Source: Harmothoe impar (Eukaryota; Annelida; Polychaeta; Phyllodocida; Polynoidae). From it: a DNA stretch of 64,000 bases. This document shows positions 1 through 10,559 of this stretch, one piece after another (the first letter of the stretch is position 1; every line of letters starts with the position of its first letter). The notes beneath the pieces were generated by a model. The model had not been told where the DNA came from, did no database searches, and saw only the letters and a program-made list of their open reading frames with translations. The stretch lies in NCBI GenBank assembly GCA_947462335.1, contig OX381710.1:35401204-35465203 (forward strand). The letters are read 5' to 3'. The translations under genes were made by a program, and so were the position numbers.

Positions 1-2082
1 AGCCCTGTTACTCTCTCCGAGGAGCAGCTCCTCGAAGAGGAAGACATGGATGTTTCCATGTCCGCATCAGTCCTCACTGAGGCTGAAAAGCAGAAGATAT
101 ACGAAGAGGATCGTCTTCTAGCTCTGAAGCTAGAAGAGGAGGAAAACCAATATACCAAGGATGTGTGGGAGATGATCGGCAACCCGAATGTCGATCCGGA
201 CCACCACCCGAAGGATGAGAAACCAGATAAACTGGTGAGGTCAACTGGTAAGATTTGCTACGATGGGAGGGAGATGAATCTCCACCCGGACGTGATGTCC
301 CCCACGGAGATAGGCCTATCTAGACCTATCCCAGAAGACATAGTGGATATGTTACGCCAGTTTATTGATGTGGGAGCTCTCCGCATCATGCCCCCAGAGT
401 GGTTTCGCACCTGGGAAAATTTACAGCAAGGCCTCCGGGTGTGCAAAGCACTTCGGAAAGGTTTGTTCGACGCCGAGATGGCCGACGTCGGGGTGTGTGT
501 ACCCCGAATGACGCGCATCTCGGATGACCACGGGTGTGGGGCCTTCGGCGCCACGTCCCTTGCTGTAGGTTGCTACCGCAGGAACAATCCAGTAGGGATG
601 CTAGAACCGAAGTCGGTTGAGGGATATCGGGCCCTAATACGGTCCAATTTATCCTATGAAGTCTATCAGATAGACTACCACCGCATGAAAGCTATCATGG
701 GGGAGAAAGGCCTCAGCTGTCACGAAGGTATAGTCGAGACGGTGGAGGAGATGGTCAAGACCCGTACTAAGAGTTTGACCCAAGCAGAGGAGAAGGCTGC
801 AGCTAAAGCCAGCAGAGACATCCGAAAGGGTGACTCTGTAGCCTGGACAAGCAGTCCCCACGGTCAGGATATACGGACCGTGGTCGTTGGAGGGGGTGAC
901 TCCCCTTTCATCCAGCCTCGGGGTCGCCAAGCCCTGAGAAATGAGGCGGCAAGGATGAGGAGAGTACCCGACGCCCAGCGGATCATGACCGATGGGTCTG
1001 TATCAGATAGATCTGATGCAAGCAGTATGTCCCAGGGGAAGTCTGCTGGAGGGGAGGATGACATGGACATTTCTACTCCAAAATCACCTCCCCATACGAC
1101 GGATCCGGCTGTGAATGTCGCCCGATCCGACCCGACGCCTGACCCGAAGGTGGCTGCCGGACACCAGTCCGACGTCAGTTCGGGAAGTGAGTCGGGATCT
1201 GCCCTGGATAAGCACATCTGGAACAATGCCAGAGGTGGATTCCAGGGATTCATTCCCTCCTACTGGGGGGAATGTGCAAAAGAATCGGGGCGTTTCTCCA
1301 TCCCGCCCCACATAAATCTGAACGGGAGATCAGATGATGAGGATTGGTGTAGGACCACCAAACGAGATCCTCTCGTGAGCGAGTTTTACGAGGACTGGCT
1401 CAAGAAGATAGATTTCTTTCCGGAAACCTATTACACCAGGGATCAGAAGGCAAAGATCCGCTGGGCTATCCGACAGTGGGATAGGGACCACCTAGAATGT
1501 CCCTTCCAGAAATGCCAGTCATCTCTGGAATTACAGGTATCCTTCACCACTAGGGCAAGGTATCTACGCCACTTAGTGGAGAACCACACACACCACTACA
1601 TGGTGTACCAGTGTGATCCGGAGGGAGCAGGTACCTCTACCTGTTCGGGTCACCTGCACCCTAGGCGTGGACGCCTAATTAAGCACATGACCATGCTCCA
1701 TAATATTGGGGGTGGGGAGGCCCGAACCAAGGTAATGGCCCTGAATGAACGCGTGATCGACGAGTTCAGAGAAGTCCTGAAGAAAGACGCGAAGAGCCTT
1801 AATTCTTCTAAGGCCTATTTCTGTGAGGTAGCAGAAAGTAAGTCGAAGCTCACAGTATCGAGGTTCGCGAAGGTCCCGGGTTCGCGAAAGTTCGACCTGG
1901 ACCCGGATAAGTACCCTCCAGAGATGTTCCGTCGGTCTGGTAATCAAGGCCGAGGGAGAGGTGGGAGAGAGCCCGACCCTAGAGACTACCGAGGGCCGAG
2001 GACCGCCGAGAGGGGATTGGGGACGCTCTCATTCCACCAGCCCGGCAACCCATGTCAAAAGGGGAGGGACCCTCAGTCTTGA
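1..2082 (+). CDS. Zinc-finger ORF of a retroelement, 5' end outside window
   Basis: The frame is open from base 1, so the first ATG inside the window (46) need not be the true start; from it the protein is 678 residues. I do not recognise the family. An acidic N-terminal stretch leads into a folded-looking region at about residues 85-250. A Ser/Asp-rich linker runs from about 300 to 390. Two C2H2-type zinc-finger-like units lie at about 484-555 (C-x4-C and H-x4-H spacing in the first, C...C and H-x4-H in the second). The tail is rich in Arg and Gly, as in nucleic-acid-binding Gag C-termini. A nucleic-acid-binding structural role is inferred. It overlaps the next ORF by about 250 nt in another frame. 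Confidence 0.55.
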   Translation, partial: SPVTLSEEQLLEEEDMDVSMSASVLTEAEKQKIYEEDRLLALKLEEEENQYTKDVWEMIGNPNVDPDHHPKDEKPDKLVRSTGKICYDGREMNLHPDVMSPTEIGLSRPIPEDIVDMLRQFIDVGALRIMPPEWFRTWENLQQGLRVCKALRKGLFDAEMADVGVCVPRMTRISDDHGCGAFGATSLAVGCYRRNNPVGMLEPKSVEGYRALIRSNLSYEVYQIDYHRMKAIMGEKGLSCHEGIVETVEEMVKTRTKSLTQAEEKAAAKASRDIRKGDSVAWTSSPHGQDIRTVVVGGGDSPFIQPRGRQALRNEAARMRRVPDAQRIMTDGSVSDRSDASSMSQGKSAGGEDDMDISTPKSPPHTTDPAVNVARSDPTPDPKVAAGHQSDVSSGSESGSALDKHIWNNARGGFQGFIPSYWGECAKESGRFSIPPHINLNGRSDDEDWCRTTKRDPLVSEFYEDWLKKIDFFPETYYTRDQKAKIRWAIRQWDRDHLECPFQKCQSSLELQVSFTTRARYLRHLVENHTHHYMVYQCDPEGAGTSTCSGHLHPRRGRLIKHMTMLHNIGGGEARTKVMALNERVIDEFREVLKKDAKSLNSSKAYFCEVAESKSKLTVSRFAKVPGSRKFDLDPDKYPPEMFRRSGNQGRGRGGREPDPRDYRGPRTAERGLGTLSFHQPGNPCQKGRDPQS

Positions 2083-3172
2083 GGAACTGGACTCTCGTTA
2101 TTACACGGAGTCCTCTCATAGTGGTCGAAGCTATGAGGCATCTGTGGATAGATATGGCGATTATCCGGAGATGAACTTGTCGCCTGGACTAGAGTCCCAG
2201 ACGCTCGGCCAGACCCCCCAAGATACCCGACGGCGTGAGAATGAACTCGCCCGCCAGAGGGAGATCGATAGGGAGCTGGCGCGACGGGGACGTCGGAGTC
2301 CTGGGGAGGATTATGATTCCTCCCAATCCTGGTATGACATGGTGCGACATGTGGCGTCCACCTCGTCTGCCCAGGGGGGTGTCCTACCCGACGCTAGATA
2401 CCGAGGGGGCCCTACGGGTAGACCTTCGTCTGCCTCAGGACGTGCTGAACCAGCCGCCCCTTTGGGAATACACCAACAGGTGTTAAAGCATGCCGGTAGG
2501 GATGCTTCGCGGCACCAACAACAGCCGCCACCCCATAAGGCGTTTAAGCCTTCTCATCGGATCACCGGGCCAGGGGAGGACCCTATGAGACCACCCCCTC
2601 CGCCACCAAAAGTTCCAGTACCAGCGCCGGTGACACCACCGGTTAAGCCAGTTCCACCACCAGGGAAGCCGGTTGACGTTGGGGAACCAACTGGTGATCC
2701 TCCTGGGAAAGCCCAGGATGTCAAAACAAAGAGGGAGAAGCCTTTGGTGACTCTAAAGGTGGCACCAATAGCATCCTACTTTCCGAAGGATGCCAAACTG
2801 TCCAATCAGATTGGACAGGAAATTCTGGACGACTTCCAGAAGGAGCAACAGGCGATGGCCGAAGATTACCACAAAAGAGTGGTACAACACTTTGTGGAAG
2901 GCGTGAGGAAGTGTCACCAGAAGGAAAAGGATAACCTTCAGAAGGAGACTGCTGATGAGGTGGTTACCAAGACTAGGTTCTTGGAAGCACAGCGAGACAA
3001 AGCAGCTGGGCTAGAAGCTACAGTCCGGGAGGAATGTAGTGAGCTCCAGGAAGAAATCCGGGAGATGAAGGCAAAGTTTAAAGTTTGTCTCGGGATGAAA
3101 ATCTCCGACTGGGATGGGACCCTTGAGCAACTCAAGGATGCCATTCAGAAGAAGGAGGTACCCGAAGGTTAA
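1832..3172 (+). CDS. Second retroelement ORF, Pro-rich with coiled coil
   Basis: This frame opens right after a stop at 1829-1831 and ends at 3172. No ATG sits at its head: 1961 is a GTG, so independent initiation is doubtful. It lies in the +1 frame relative to the upstream ORF and overlaps it for about 250 nt, so it could be reached by a +1 ribosomal shift or have been separated from it by an indel. From 1961 the product is 403 residues: a charged Arg/Ser/Asp region, a proline-rich stretch at about residues 205-245, and a helical Glu/Lys-rich C-terminus (about 290-400) with coiled-coil character. No enzyme motif is visible and I do not recognise the family. Confidence 0.5.
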   Translation, partial: QKVSRSSQYRGSRRSRVRESSTWTRISTLQRCSVGLVIKAEGEVGESPTLETTEGRGPPRGDWGRSHSTSPATHVKRGGTLSLEELDSRYYTESSHSGRSYEASVDRYGDYPEMNLSPGLESQTLGQTPQDTRRRENELARQREIDRELARRGRRSPGEDYDSSQSWYDMVRHVASTSSAQGGVLPDARYRGGPTGRPSSASGRAEPAAPLGIHQQVLKHAGRDASRHQQQPPPHKAFKPSHRITGPGEDPMRPPPPPPKVPVPAPVTPPVKPVPPPGKPVDVGEPTGDPPGKAQDVKTKREKPLVTLKVAPIASYFPKDAKLSNQIGQEILDDFQKEQQAMAEDYHKRVVQHFVEGVRKCHQKEKDNLQKETADEVVTKTRFLEAQRDKAAGLEATVREECSELQEEIREMKAKFKVCLGMKISDWDGTLEQLKDAIQKKEVPEG

Positions 3173-3393
3173 AACAAATCCCTTCGGGCAACTGAATACA
3201 GCTGTAGTTGTTTCAGGGACGCCTTCGGCTATGGAAGGCGATGGTACATAGGAAGGGACTAGCCCTTCGTATCAAAAGAACCCTTAGGTTCTTGGATAAC
3301 GATAACAATTTTTACCAAGTGTTAATATTATTTCCACATATGTATACGTTTAAACAAAATTACATCTACATCAGTCTACCTTTTCTGGTAGAC

Positions 3394-3631
3394 ATGAAGA
3401 GGAGAGCACCTCACTCAGTCGTCCAAGATGAAGAGGAGAGCACCTCACTCAGTCGTCCAAGATGAAGAGGAGAGCACCTCACTCAGTCGTCCAAGATGAA
3501 GAGGAGAGCACCTCACTCACTCGTCCAAGATGAAGAGGAGAGCACCTCACTCACTCGTCCAAGATGAAGAGGAGAGCACCTCACTCAGTCGTCCAAGATG
3601 AAGAGGAGAGCACCTCACGTACTCGTCCCGA
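3394..3631 (+). repeat. 34-bp minisatellite, seven copies
   Basis: The unit begins ATGAAGAGGAGAGCACCTCA and recurs at 3394, 3428, 3462, 3496, 3530, 3564 and 3598. Copies are nearly identical (CAGTC versus CACTC variants) and the last is diverged at its end. It lies in the untranslated tail of the retroelement, between ORF2 and the LTR. Confidence 0.95.
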
Positions 3632-4544
3632 AGCAGATCCAGAGATCAGCCCACTACCCGACATTATTTAGTCGATATAGCACTTTTGTGAGGTCCTGCA
3701 GTATACCACTGTAGTTCCAGATTATTTATTAAAAATACATTCTCGTCCATGTTTCTAATATATATATTTATGGTGCTGATACACTACGATAGTCTATGAT
3801 ACTCAGGATATTACCAAAGATCTGTATAAACCATAACTGTGTTCAAACGTTGACCACTTCGGGTGGATGTAAATAGGAGTATGTATATCTAGAAGTAGTA
3901 GATATATTTTGTTATAGAAAACGGAGGTGATGAAGAAAATTTTGATTCTGGTGCGGAGAGAGGTTATCATGTATCCCTATGTATTTTTTTTTTTAGGCCT
4001 GTGAGTCCTTTTCAGGACTGGTAATAATTCTTCGGAATAGGTACACACTTGCCGATCATATTTTTAAAAGGTCCTTATCAGGACTATATAGGTAATTTTT
4101 AGAAGATAGTTACAATCTATTGGTAACTACTTCAGGTTCTACTAAAACGTATGAGTCATATCATAAGGTAACTATGACAGTGTAATGCCTTAATTTCAAT
4201 GATATATTGTTTATCATATATTACATATGACTAATTATAGTAAAACCCTTTTATGTATAGTGTATAGACAAACTACTTCTGGTTGTCAAACTATTTTTAT
4301 TATGAGTTTACTACTCAGGTTTTTACCACACCTAGTGTTGTCTAGGGGGGGGTAGTGTAGGGGTTTACTACGGTAATCATTTCTATCCAGGTGACCGAGG
4401 AGGGTTATTTCGGGTTGTTCCCGCCTGGCGTTAGTGTGGGCGGTATCCCAGAGGGGGCGACTGTCCTCTCTCGGGTACTGCGCACCACGTTTCAGGCGGG
4501 AACTTACCAACATGTGACCATGTCGATTTCATATCCAAAGGGGG

Positions 4545-4552
4545 TATATAAA
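4545..4552 (+). promoter_or_regulatory. TATA box in LTR
   Basis: TATATAAA follows a G-rich run and precedes C-rich sequence. A start site about 30 bp downstream (near 4577) would put the R region between there and the AATAAA. Confidence 0.6.
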
Positions 4553-4695
4553 CCTCCCCTCCTCGTATAGTCACCAGTCAGTGCAGGCCCGGCTGACTCC
4601 CAGCATTACCCTACCCCAATCACTAGATTGAACCAGGACTGCTTCGTCTTCCCCTTCGGGTTAAGACTAGATTCAATTGTAATAGGGATACGTTG

Positions 4696-4701
4696 AATAA
4701 A
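4696..4701 (+). terminator. Polyadenylation signal in LTR
   Basis: AATAAA lies about 70 bp before the inferred LTR end and is followed by a T-rich stretch, as expected for the R/U5 boundary. Confidence 0.6.
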
Positions 4702-4840
4702 ACACTCTTTCTACTTCGCACTTGGAAACTGCCGTTCTTGTTCTCTTTCTGAGATACCGAACCACAACACTAGCCAGGAGGCCAAGATATGATGTCAGCC
4801 CAAAGCCAGAATTCCTGCTTATCCAATTTCAAAGGACACA

Positions 4841-5440
4841 GAAAAGGTGTCCCATCATGTGCCTTGACTGTCCAACTATAACTCACCAAGTCACTGTAGC
4901 ACAAGTAACACATTACATATTAATGAAGAAATTTAGTTTAACTTTGTGTCTTATTGCAGTAGGCCCCTATATAGAATTCATTTCATCCAACTTTTAATCA
5001 AGAATGGGGGAATGCTGATCAAAACGTGATCACGATGCAAAATGAGACCTCTAGTTTTGGAGCTCAGAATTGTCTATGATAGAATATAGTTATGTCAACT
5101 TATAGATGTCATATTCTGACAAGATTGTGATGTCATAAATTTGCTATATTGGAATAAATCCATACTCCTATCATTTTAATGACATCAGAATCTTGTCAGA
5201 ATATGACCTATTATAGTTCTGAACTCCAACACTAGGGGTCTCATTTTGCAAGGCTATCACATTTTAATTAGCATTCATTCATTCTTCATTAAAAAGTTGG
5301 ATGACATTAATTCGATTAAACTGCAATGAAGGACAAGGTTGGACTAAATTTCCTCTGTGATATATAAAGTGTCACTTGTGTTACAGTGACTTGTTGAAAT
5401 TAGTTGGATAACCAAGGCACATGGGTGGACACCTTTTTCT
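4841..5440. repeat. Large imperfect palindrome (foldback element)
   Basis: The left arm, about 4841-5128, pairs with the right arm, about 5170-5440, around a short AT-rich centre. Matching landmarks in inverted order include AAGGTGTCC near 4844 and its complement near 5428, CAAGTCACTGTA near 4889 and its complement near 5375, GCAAAATGAGACC near 5037 and its complement near 5239, and ATTCTGACAAGATT near 5111 and its complement near 5188. It begins about 70 bp after the LTR end. No ORF of note lies in it. Confidence 0.85.
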
Positions 5441-8028
5441 TCCCCCTTTTCCACTTCATTAGTCATAGCTGAACCCCAGTTAAATACCCTTTTAACACTT
5501 TTAAGACATAATTATTTGAGACTACACATGATTACAGTAAGATTTCATTAAGACGCACTCAAAACGTTTCCCTGTTCACTCGCGTGAGCTAGGTGACATC
5601 TGCCTTTTTTATACCTGGGACACATGAGACCACCTAATTAAAATTATTCTAATTAGTTAGCAAATGACCTAAGCTGTTTTCTTCTGGGGAAGTTTAATAA
5701 ATCGTAAACTATTGATTTTAATATATTTTGCTAAAATGTGACAAAACGAGGGAAAAGGTAACATTAGGGGAAAACACCTTTATTTAAGTTCATGTCTTCA
5801 GCTACAATTCAATATTTCATGCATCAACATATTTGAAATAGTTGCTGAGAAATCACATCTCAAACATGGGATGGTAGAGACATGTAGGAATGCAGAATAG
5901 ACTGCAATGCTATCACATATCAATCTTTTTTCAAATAATCCATATGAATCATAATTATTAGATATCAAATAAATAAATGCATATCATTGTACATAGATTT
6001 GGATCTGGTAGGAATATTGGCATTCTGTTTTCAGTTCTGAAATCCTCATGGATGAGGCAATTGGATAGGGATGATTTATATTCCAAAAGAATGAATTGGT
6101 GGTTGCCATGGCAACCAAATGTCAACAAATGGGCTAAAAATGGCTAAAAACGTTCTTTTTACATTCCAAATCAGACTAATTTAGAATGAAAATAGAATTT
6201 TGATAATAGCTTCAAAAGATTCCTTGGGAAAAGTTAGTCTGCGGTCATTTTCTCTTAAGTATTCACATTTTTAGCTCTATCTCCTGAAATATCATGGTTA
6301 GAGTATTTATGGCTATTCCCCCTAATGTTACGATTTCCCAGGTTTCGTCACAAATATGATAAACTTATCTTAATTTTCTATCTTTTTTTTCTAAGAATGC
6401 CATGTTACTGAACTGTATATAATTTTGAATCTAAAATAAGGAGTGATATCTTGACGTTCTCTGTTTTCTAGCACATGCTTTAATATTCAGGACTGTTAAA
6501 ATATTCTAAATGATCTGAAGTATCCCTGGGAAAGAATCGGAGGAATTTTAATGACTGCGATTCAATGGGATCGACTCACCTTAAAAAAGTGTCTCAAACC
6601 GCGTCTTACATAGAAACAGCATGGGCACTTTGAGGGTTGTGCACCTCAACATTACATTTTCTATATGGACAACACCTGCCAACGTTTTGTGTCCTGTATC
6701 TTGATTTGATAAGTGTGCATTCATTTTTTTTGTGGCTGGAAAGGGGCTTCAAAAAGGGGAGGGGGTCTTTTTAAGGTTAAGAAAGCTATTCTTAGGGGAG
6801 AGGTATTTTTCAACACCTATTTTGAGGGGAGTAGATTTTAGGGGGATGGGGTATTCTTTGATGTGATGGAAATTTCATGAGGCAAATTCCGGTTAGAGAG
6901 ACAACACAACCGTTAAATATAGTGTCCACCAATCGACACTTTGAATGATTCACTACATTTCTCTCACTAACGAGATCTACCCAACATATTCAGGGTTGAT
7001 TAGGCTTTATATGCAAGTACACAAATGTATCACGTCATGCTATCCATATGTTGGCTGAGCCTGCATCCTAGACCCTCACCGGAAGCGAACGACGTCTTCA
7101 CCACCAAAAAAGTCCCCTATGTCTACTGTTTAGCCATGGAGGTCTAGGACCAGGGGGAACCTAGTGCACCATAGCTGACTCAAACCAACATTCCAGCATA
7201 TCTAAGTGAAAAGCATATAAAGTTCTGAATCAATGACAAAAATCCACTTAAACATCATGCCATGTTGTAGAGCTCTTCATAAATAGAGGAAAGGCATGTG
7301 TCAGATTTTTTTATGTTTCTGACATTAATTGAGGAAAAGTCCATGGTGGCAGTTCCCAGATCAAAAATTATGTTCGGTGGGGGAAATGCCCCTAAAGACA
7401 GCTGACCTTTCTGACCCACACTTGTTGCAATTCATCTGTACTCCAGATTCAGTTAAAAAATAATATATAGTTTCCTAAAATGATTTTGCTTAGATGTGCT
7501 GTACGAGTACCTAGGTGGGGTTGAAATACATAGTAGGAATCATCACGGCTTTGTTATTTCAGAAGTGGGCTGGTATGCATGATGCAGATCTGCCTCCTAT
7601 ATATAGTTAGGTCCATTCAAAGGTCTGATTACTCCAGTTATGATTCACACGTTTCCTTTGTAGATGGGAGATTTTAGGCCATGTAAATTCAGTATAGACG
7701 TCCATGCTGCAGGTATACCTTTTCAACCTTCAATCACTAACCCCCTCCCCCTGCCATGAATAATGAGGGCTCCCTTGTTTATTGCTATTGAAGGTCACAT
7801 ATTTCCTTATTGCTAACTATAGGCACATCTGCAATAAATTATATAAGGAAAATCAAAGCGAATTTTCAAGGGCATGTAGGTTGGTACTGTTTGATTGCAA
7901 GTGTAATTGTCACTAGCGAACAAATCTGCATTCCAACAGTTAATGCTTGACCAGTGCTCATCATGATGTCTTTCTCATCTCCAGTTAAAAGAAAGAGAGC
8001 CACATAGGTTTGTAAAACTATATCACAT
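5441..8028. other. Intergenic, no gene seen
   Basis: AT-rich DNA without a supportable exon or ORF. A block at about 6090-6170 (GGTTGCCATGGCAACC followed by AACGTTCTTTTTACATTCC) recurs in inverted or diverged form near 22,700 and 59,230-59,350, so it belongs to a dispersed repeat family. Confidence 0.5.
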
Positions 8029-8034
8029 TTTATT
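8029..8034 (-). terminator. Polyadenylation signal of the protease gene
   Basis: AATAAA on the minus strand, 18 nt after the protease stop codon. Confidence 0.7.
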
Positions 8035-8051
8035 ATGAATACTTCTGCAGT

Positions 8052-10481
8052 TTATACTCCAGACACCTGTGAGATCCATTCACGGTAGAAGGAGATCCTG
8101 GTGTAGGCAGAGGGGGTGTTAGGGTAGCAGCCACGCTGTCCGAAAGAGGTGACACCGGCAAGCTTGCCATTGCACACACATGGGCCACCAGAGTCACCCT
8201 GAAATGGAGAACAACTTATGTAGCTCCTGGGCAATACTGTAATAGGCACATAATTAACAATTTCTCAGTTGTCCTATCGGATGGAACAGTAAAAAACTAA
8301 TTGGTCCAACTGCCTTATTTACATATCCATGGCATTAACTTGTAATATCTGTCATCCTTTGTCCCTTATTTCAATGTTTTCATCTCCATATAATTATTAT
8401 TTACATCTAATTGGTGGAAAACGGTGGAAAAAGTGCTGGGGGTATGACACAAGGATTATGAAACCATAAAATACAATAATGATGTTTTGTATTTGATATA
8501 TTGCAGGTAACTATGTACTTACATTGCAGGCACCCTTGCTTCCCTCATCCCAGACACAGATGTGTCCCTCTCCAGTGTTGCTCCAGTATCCCTGGCACTC
8601 AGCGACAGAGATAGCTTTGACATCAGCAGCCTGCAGGGTGATGGCACTTGAGCCTCCTCCTGAAATGTTTTATTTTCATGCTGAGCAAAATCATCATGAG
8701 GATTCACCGCATTATAGACATTGACTTCCACCTATGAGAAATGGCAACTTCTAAGCCGCAATGTGCTCTTATACATGCAGATAATGCCAAACTAAAGTTA
8801 TAAATCATCAATAATAGTAATCAGTCACTGTTAATGTTAATCAAGCATTATACTTGTTTATACAAATATAATTAAATGCAATGACCCCTTACCAACAGTG
8901 GTGACTCCCCATCCGGAGATAGTGCAGTCAGCACCATCCAGGTTGGTTCCAGCAGAGTGCATCTCAATGGTCCTCACGTACTGGTTCATCTCTACGGGGC
9001 TGATCAGCTTGATCATAGCAATGTCTCCAAGCAGGGTTTGTGGGTTCCATGCTGGGTGCTGCATGATGTCTTCAATGTAGTACCCTACTGGGGCTCCAAC
9101 GGATGAATCACCACGGGTGTGGAGTCCCATCACAACATACAGGCCAAAACTGAAAAGCAATGCATATTCTACTTCACACATTGTTTTCAGGGACACATTT
9201 TGTTAAAACATTGTTATCTATATTATAACATTTCTGGATGGTTTTGAGGGGGATGTTTGTTCTTTTTTCCATGACATGTACACATGCAAATGGCCTACTA
9301 TAAGCACATATTTTGAAATAATTCCTAGATATGGTTTCCCCTTGAACCCATTTATTTATATTATTTCAATTGTTAAAGTTTTGTGGGTGTGTGTGGAGGG
9401 GGTGGGGGTGTCTGGAAATGTAGGAAACAACAGTAAGGGCGCGTCCATAAATGGCCCCCTTTAGTCATGTTTTCTATGTAGCAATGTATGGGAGGCTTGA
9501 CCCCCACCTCTCCTCCGTAATATGTCATCTATGGACATTCCCAGTGCAGGGCATGTTAGTGTAGATAAAAGTACTCACGGTCCAGCACCAACACAGTGGG
9601 CAGCGGTCACAATCCAGGTGTCAGAGACGAGCACACATCCACAGGTGTGGCCTGGGAAAGTCTCCACAGCCATCCGCCTGCCAAGACGCTGCAGGGATCC
9701 CTGCCATGGGAACTCTCCAACCTGGGCATCACGGCCTGCACATTCCAAAAGGTGAAGCATTTCAATTGATCTATAGGAGTGGATTGTCAATTAGTGACCA
9801 TTCCCCCTTGCAGGGGTTGACATGAATGCAAGTGATTTCCCAAATAAATGTAATGCTCAATATGATCACTGCTCATTGGATTGATATAGTTTTAATTATG
9901 TAGTAACATTGTCAAAGAATATTCTCCAGGCAGTACATGGTAGCAAGGGAAATTGTTAGGTAGCATGATGAAGATTACTGTGTGCTTTAAACAAAACATC
10001 AGTCTTATTATTAAGAATATAGAGAAAATGACAGTGTGGTGTTTACTATCCCACTCTCATTTCAACGAGCATATGAATGTACTTGAAAGGGAGAATTACA
10101 GCTAATTCTCTTGGGTATTGACACTATTTATCCAAATCTATGTGTGTTTTTCTCTATATAAAAAGTAAAAGTAATCATTTTGTCCCTGTATTTTTAGGTG
10201 CAGGCTCGTAGATTTTTAAGACAGCATTCGATCCCCAGTGGCTGAAAACGTAGTGTCTACCTCTGTCCACAACACCCTCTGTTTGTAACCTCTATACTAT
10301 CTTAATAGCCTACTGTGTATAATGCCAGAACTCAAGCACTTATAATGTGTAACCAGAAAGTATGTTAGCTTTGTAGCCTATGTGAAAAAAAAGTCTCACC
10401 TCCAATGATCTGTGGGGCCACACGTGCCTCAAAGGCGGGGATGGCAAAAGCCAGAAGTGCGACCACAAGCAGTCCGTTCAT
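8052..10481 (-). CDS. Chymotrypsin-family (S1) secreted serine protease, 5 exons
   Basis: The exons are 10481-10400, 9735-9579, 9149-8893, 8659-8523 and 8198-8052. All junctions are GT-AG and phases agree, giving 259 residues. Residues 1-19 form a signal peptide. The mature chain begins at IIGG (residue 25). Catalytic His74 sits in TAAHC, Asp122 in GDIAMIKL and Ser214 in GDSGGP. The residue at chymotrypsin position 189 is Gly208, not the Asp of trypsin, and position 226 is Ser241, so trypsin specificity is unlikely; a chymotrypsin-, elastase- or collagenase-like pocket is possible. The residue before IIGG is Gln, not Arg or Lys, so activation by a trypsin-like enzyme is not obvious. A digestive role is inferred. 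A TATA box and AATAAA flank it. Sequence style resembles mollusc chymotrypsin-like enzymes. Confidence 0.92.
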
Positions 10482-10524
10482 CTTGACCAATTCTGGAAAG
10501 ATGCTATACCCTCAGACCATCTAG

Positions 10525-10532
10525 CTTTTATA
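10525..10532 (-). promoter_or_regulatory. TATA box of the protease gene
   Basis: TATAAAAG on the minus strand, 44 bp upstream of the ATG. This implies a start near 10,500 and a very short 5' UTR, typical of highly expressed secretory protease genes. Confidence 0.65.
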
Positions 10533-10559
10533 TGGGTATCCTTGTGAGAAACCACATAT

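Larger units (their letters stand above)
1..4769 (+). mobile_element. 3' part of an LTR-retrotransposon-like element
   Basis: Two long overlapping ORFs are followed by about 1.1 kb of non-coding DNA with a minisatellite and then a segment organised like an LTR (TATA box, AATAAA, TGT...ACA ends). The 5' part lies outside the window, so reverse transcriptase, integrase and the 5' LTR cannot be checked. Coding DNA here is richer in G+C than the flanking sequence. The element class is inferred from layout, not from a recognised retroviral domain. The zinc-finger ORFs could also be a host or other mobile gene that happens to sit beside a solo LTR. Confidence 0.5.
4336..4769 (+). repeat. Probable 3' LTR
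   Basis: The segment is bounded by TGTTGT at 4336 and ACAACA at 4764-4769. An alternative start is TG at 4356, directly after the purine-rich tract CTAGGGGGGGGTAG, which would suit a polypurine tract. Inside are a TATA box at 4545 and AATAAA at 4696, in the order U3-R-U5. The 5' LTR is outside the window, so the start cannot be fixed. Confidence 0.55.

Noticed and set aside
4722..4997. 91-codon ORF spanning the LTR end
   Set aside because: It crosses the inferred LTR boundary into the palindrome and has no recognisable domain.
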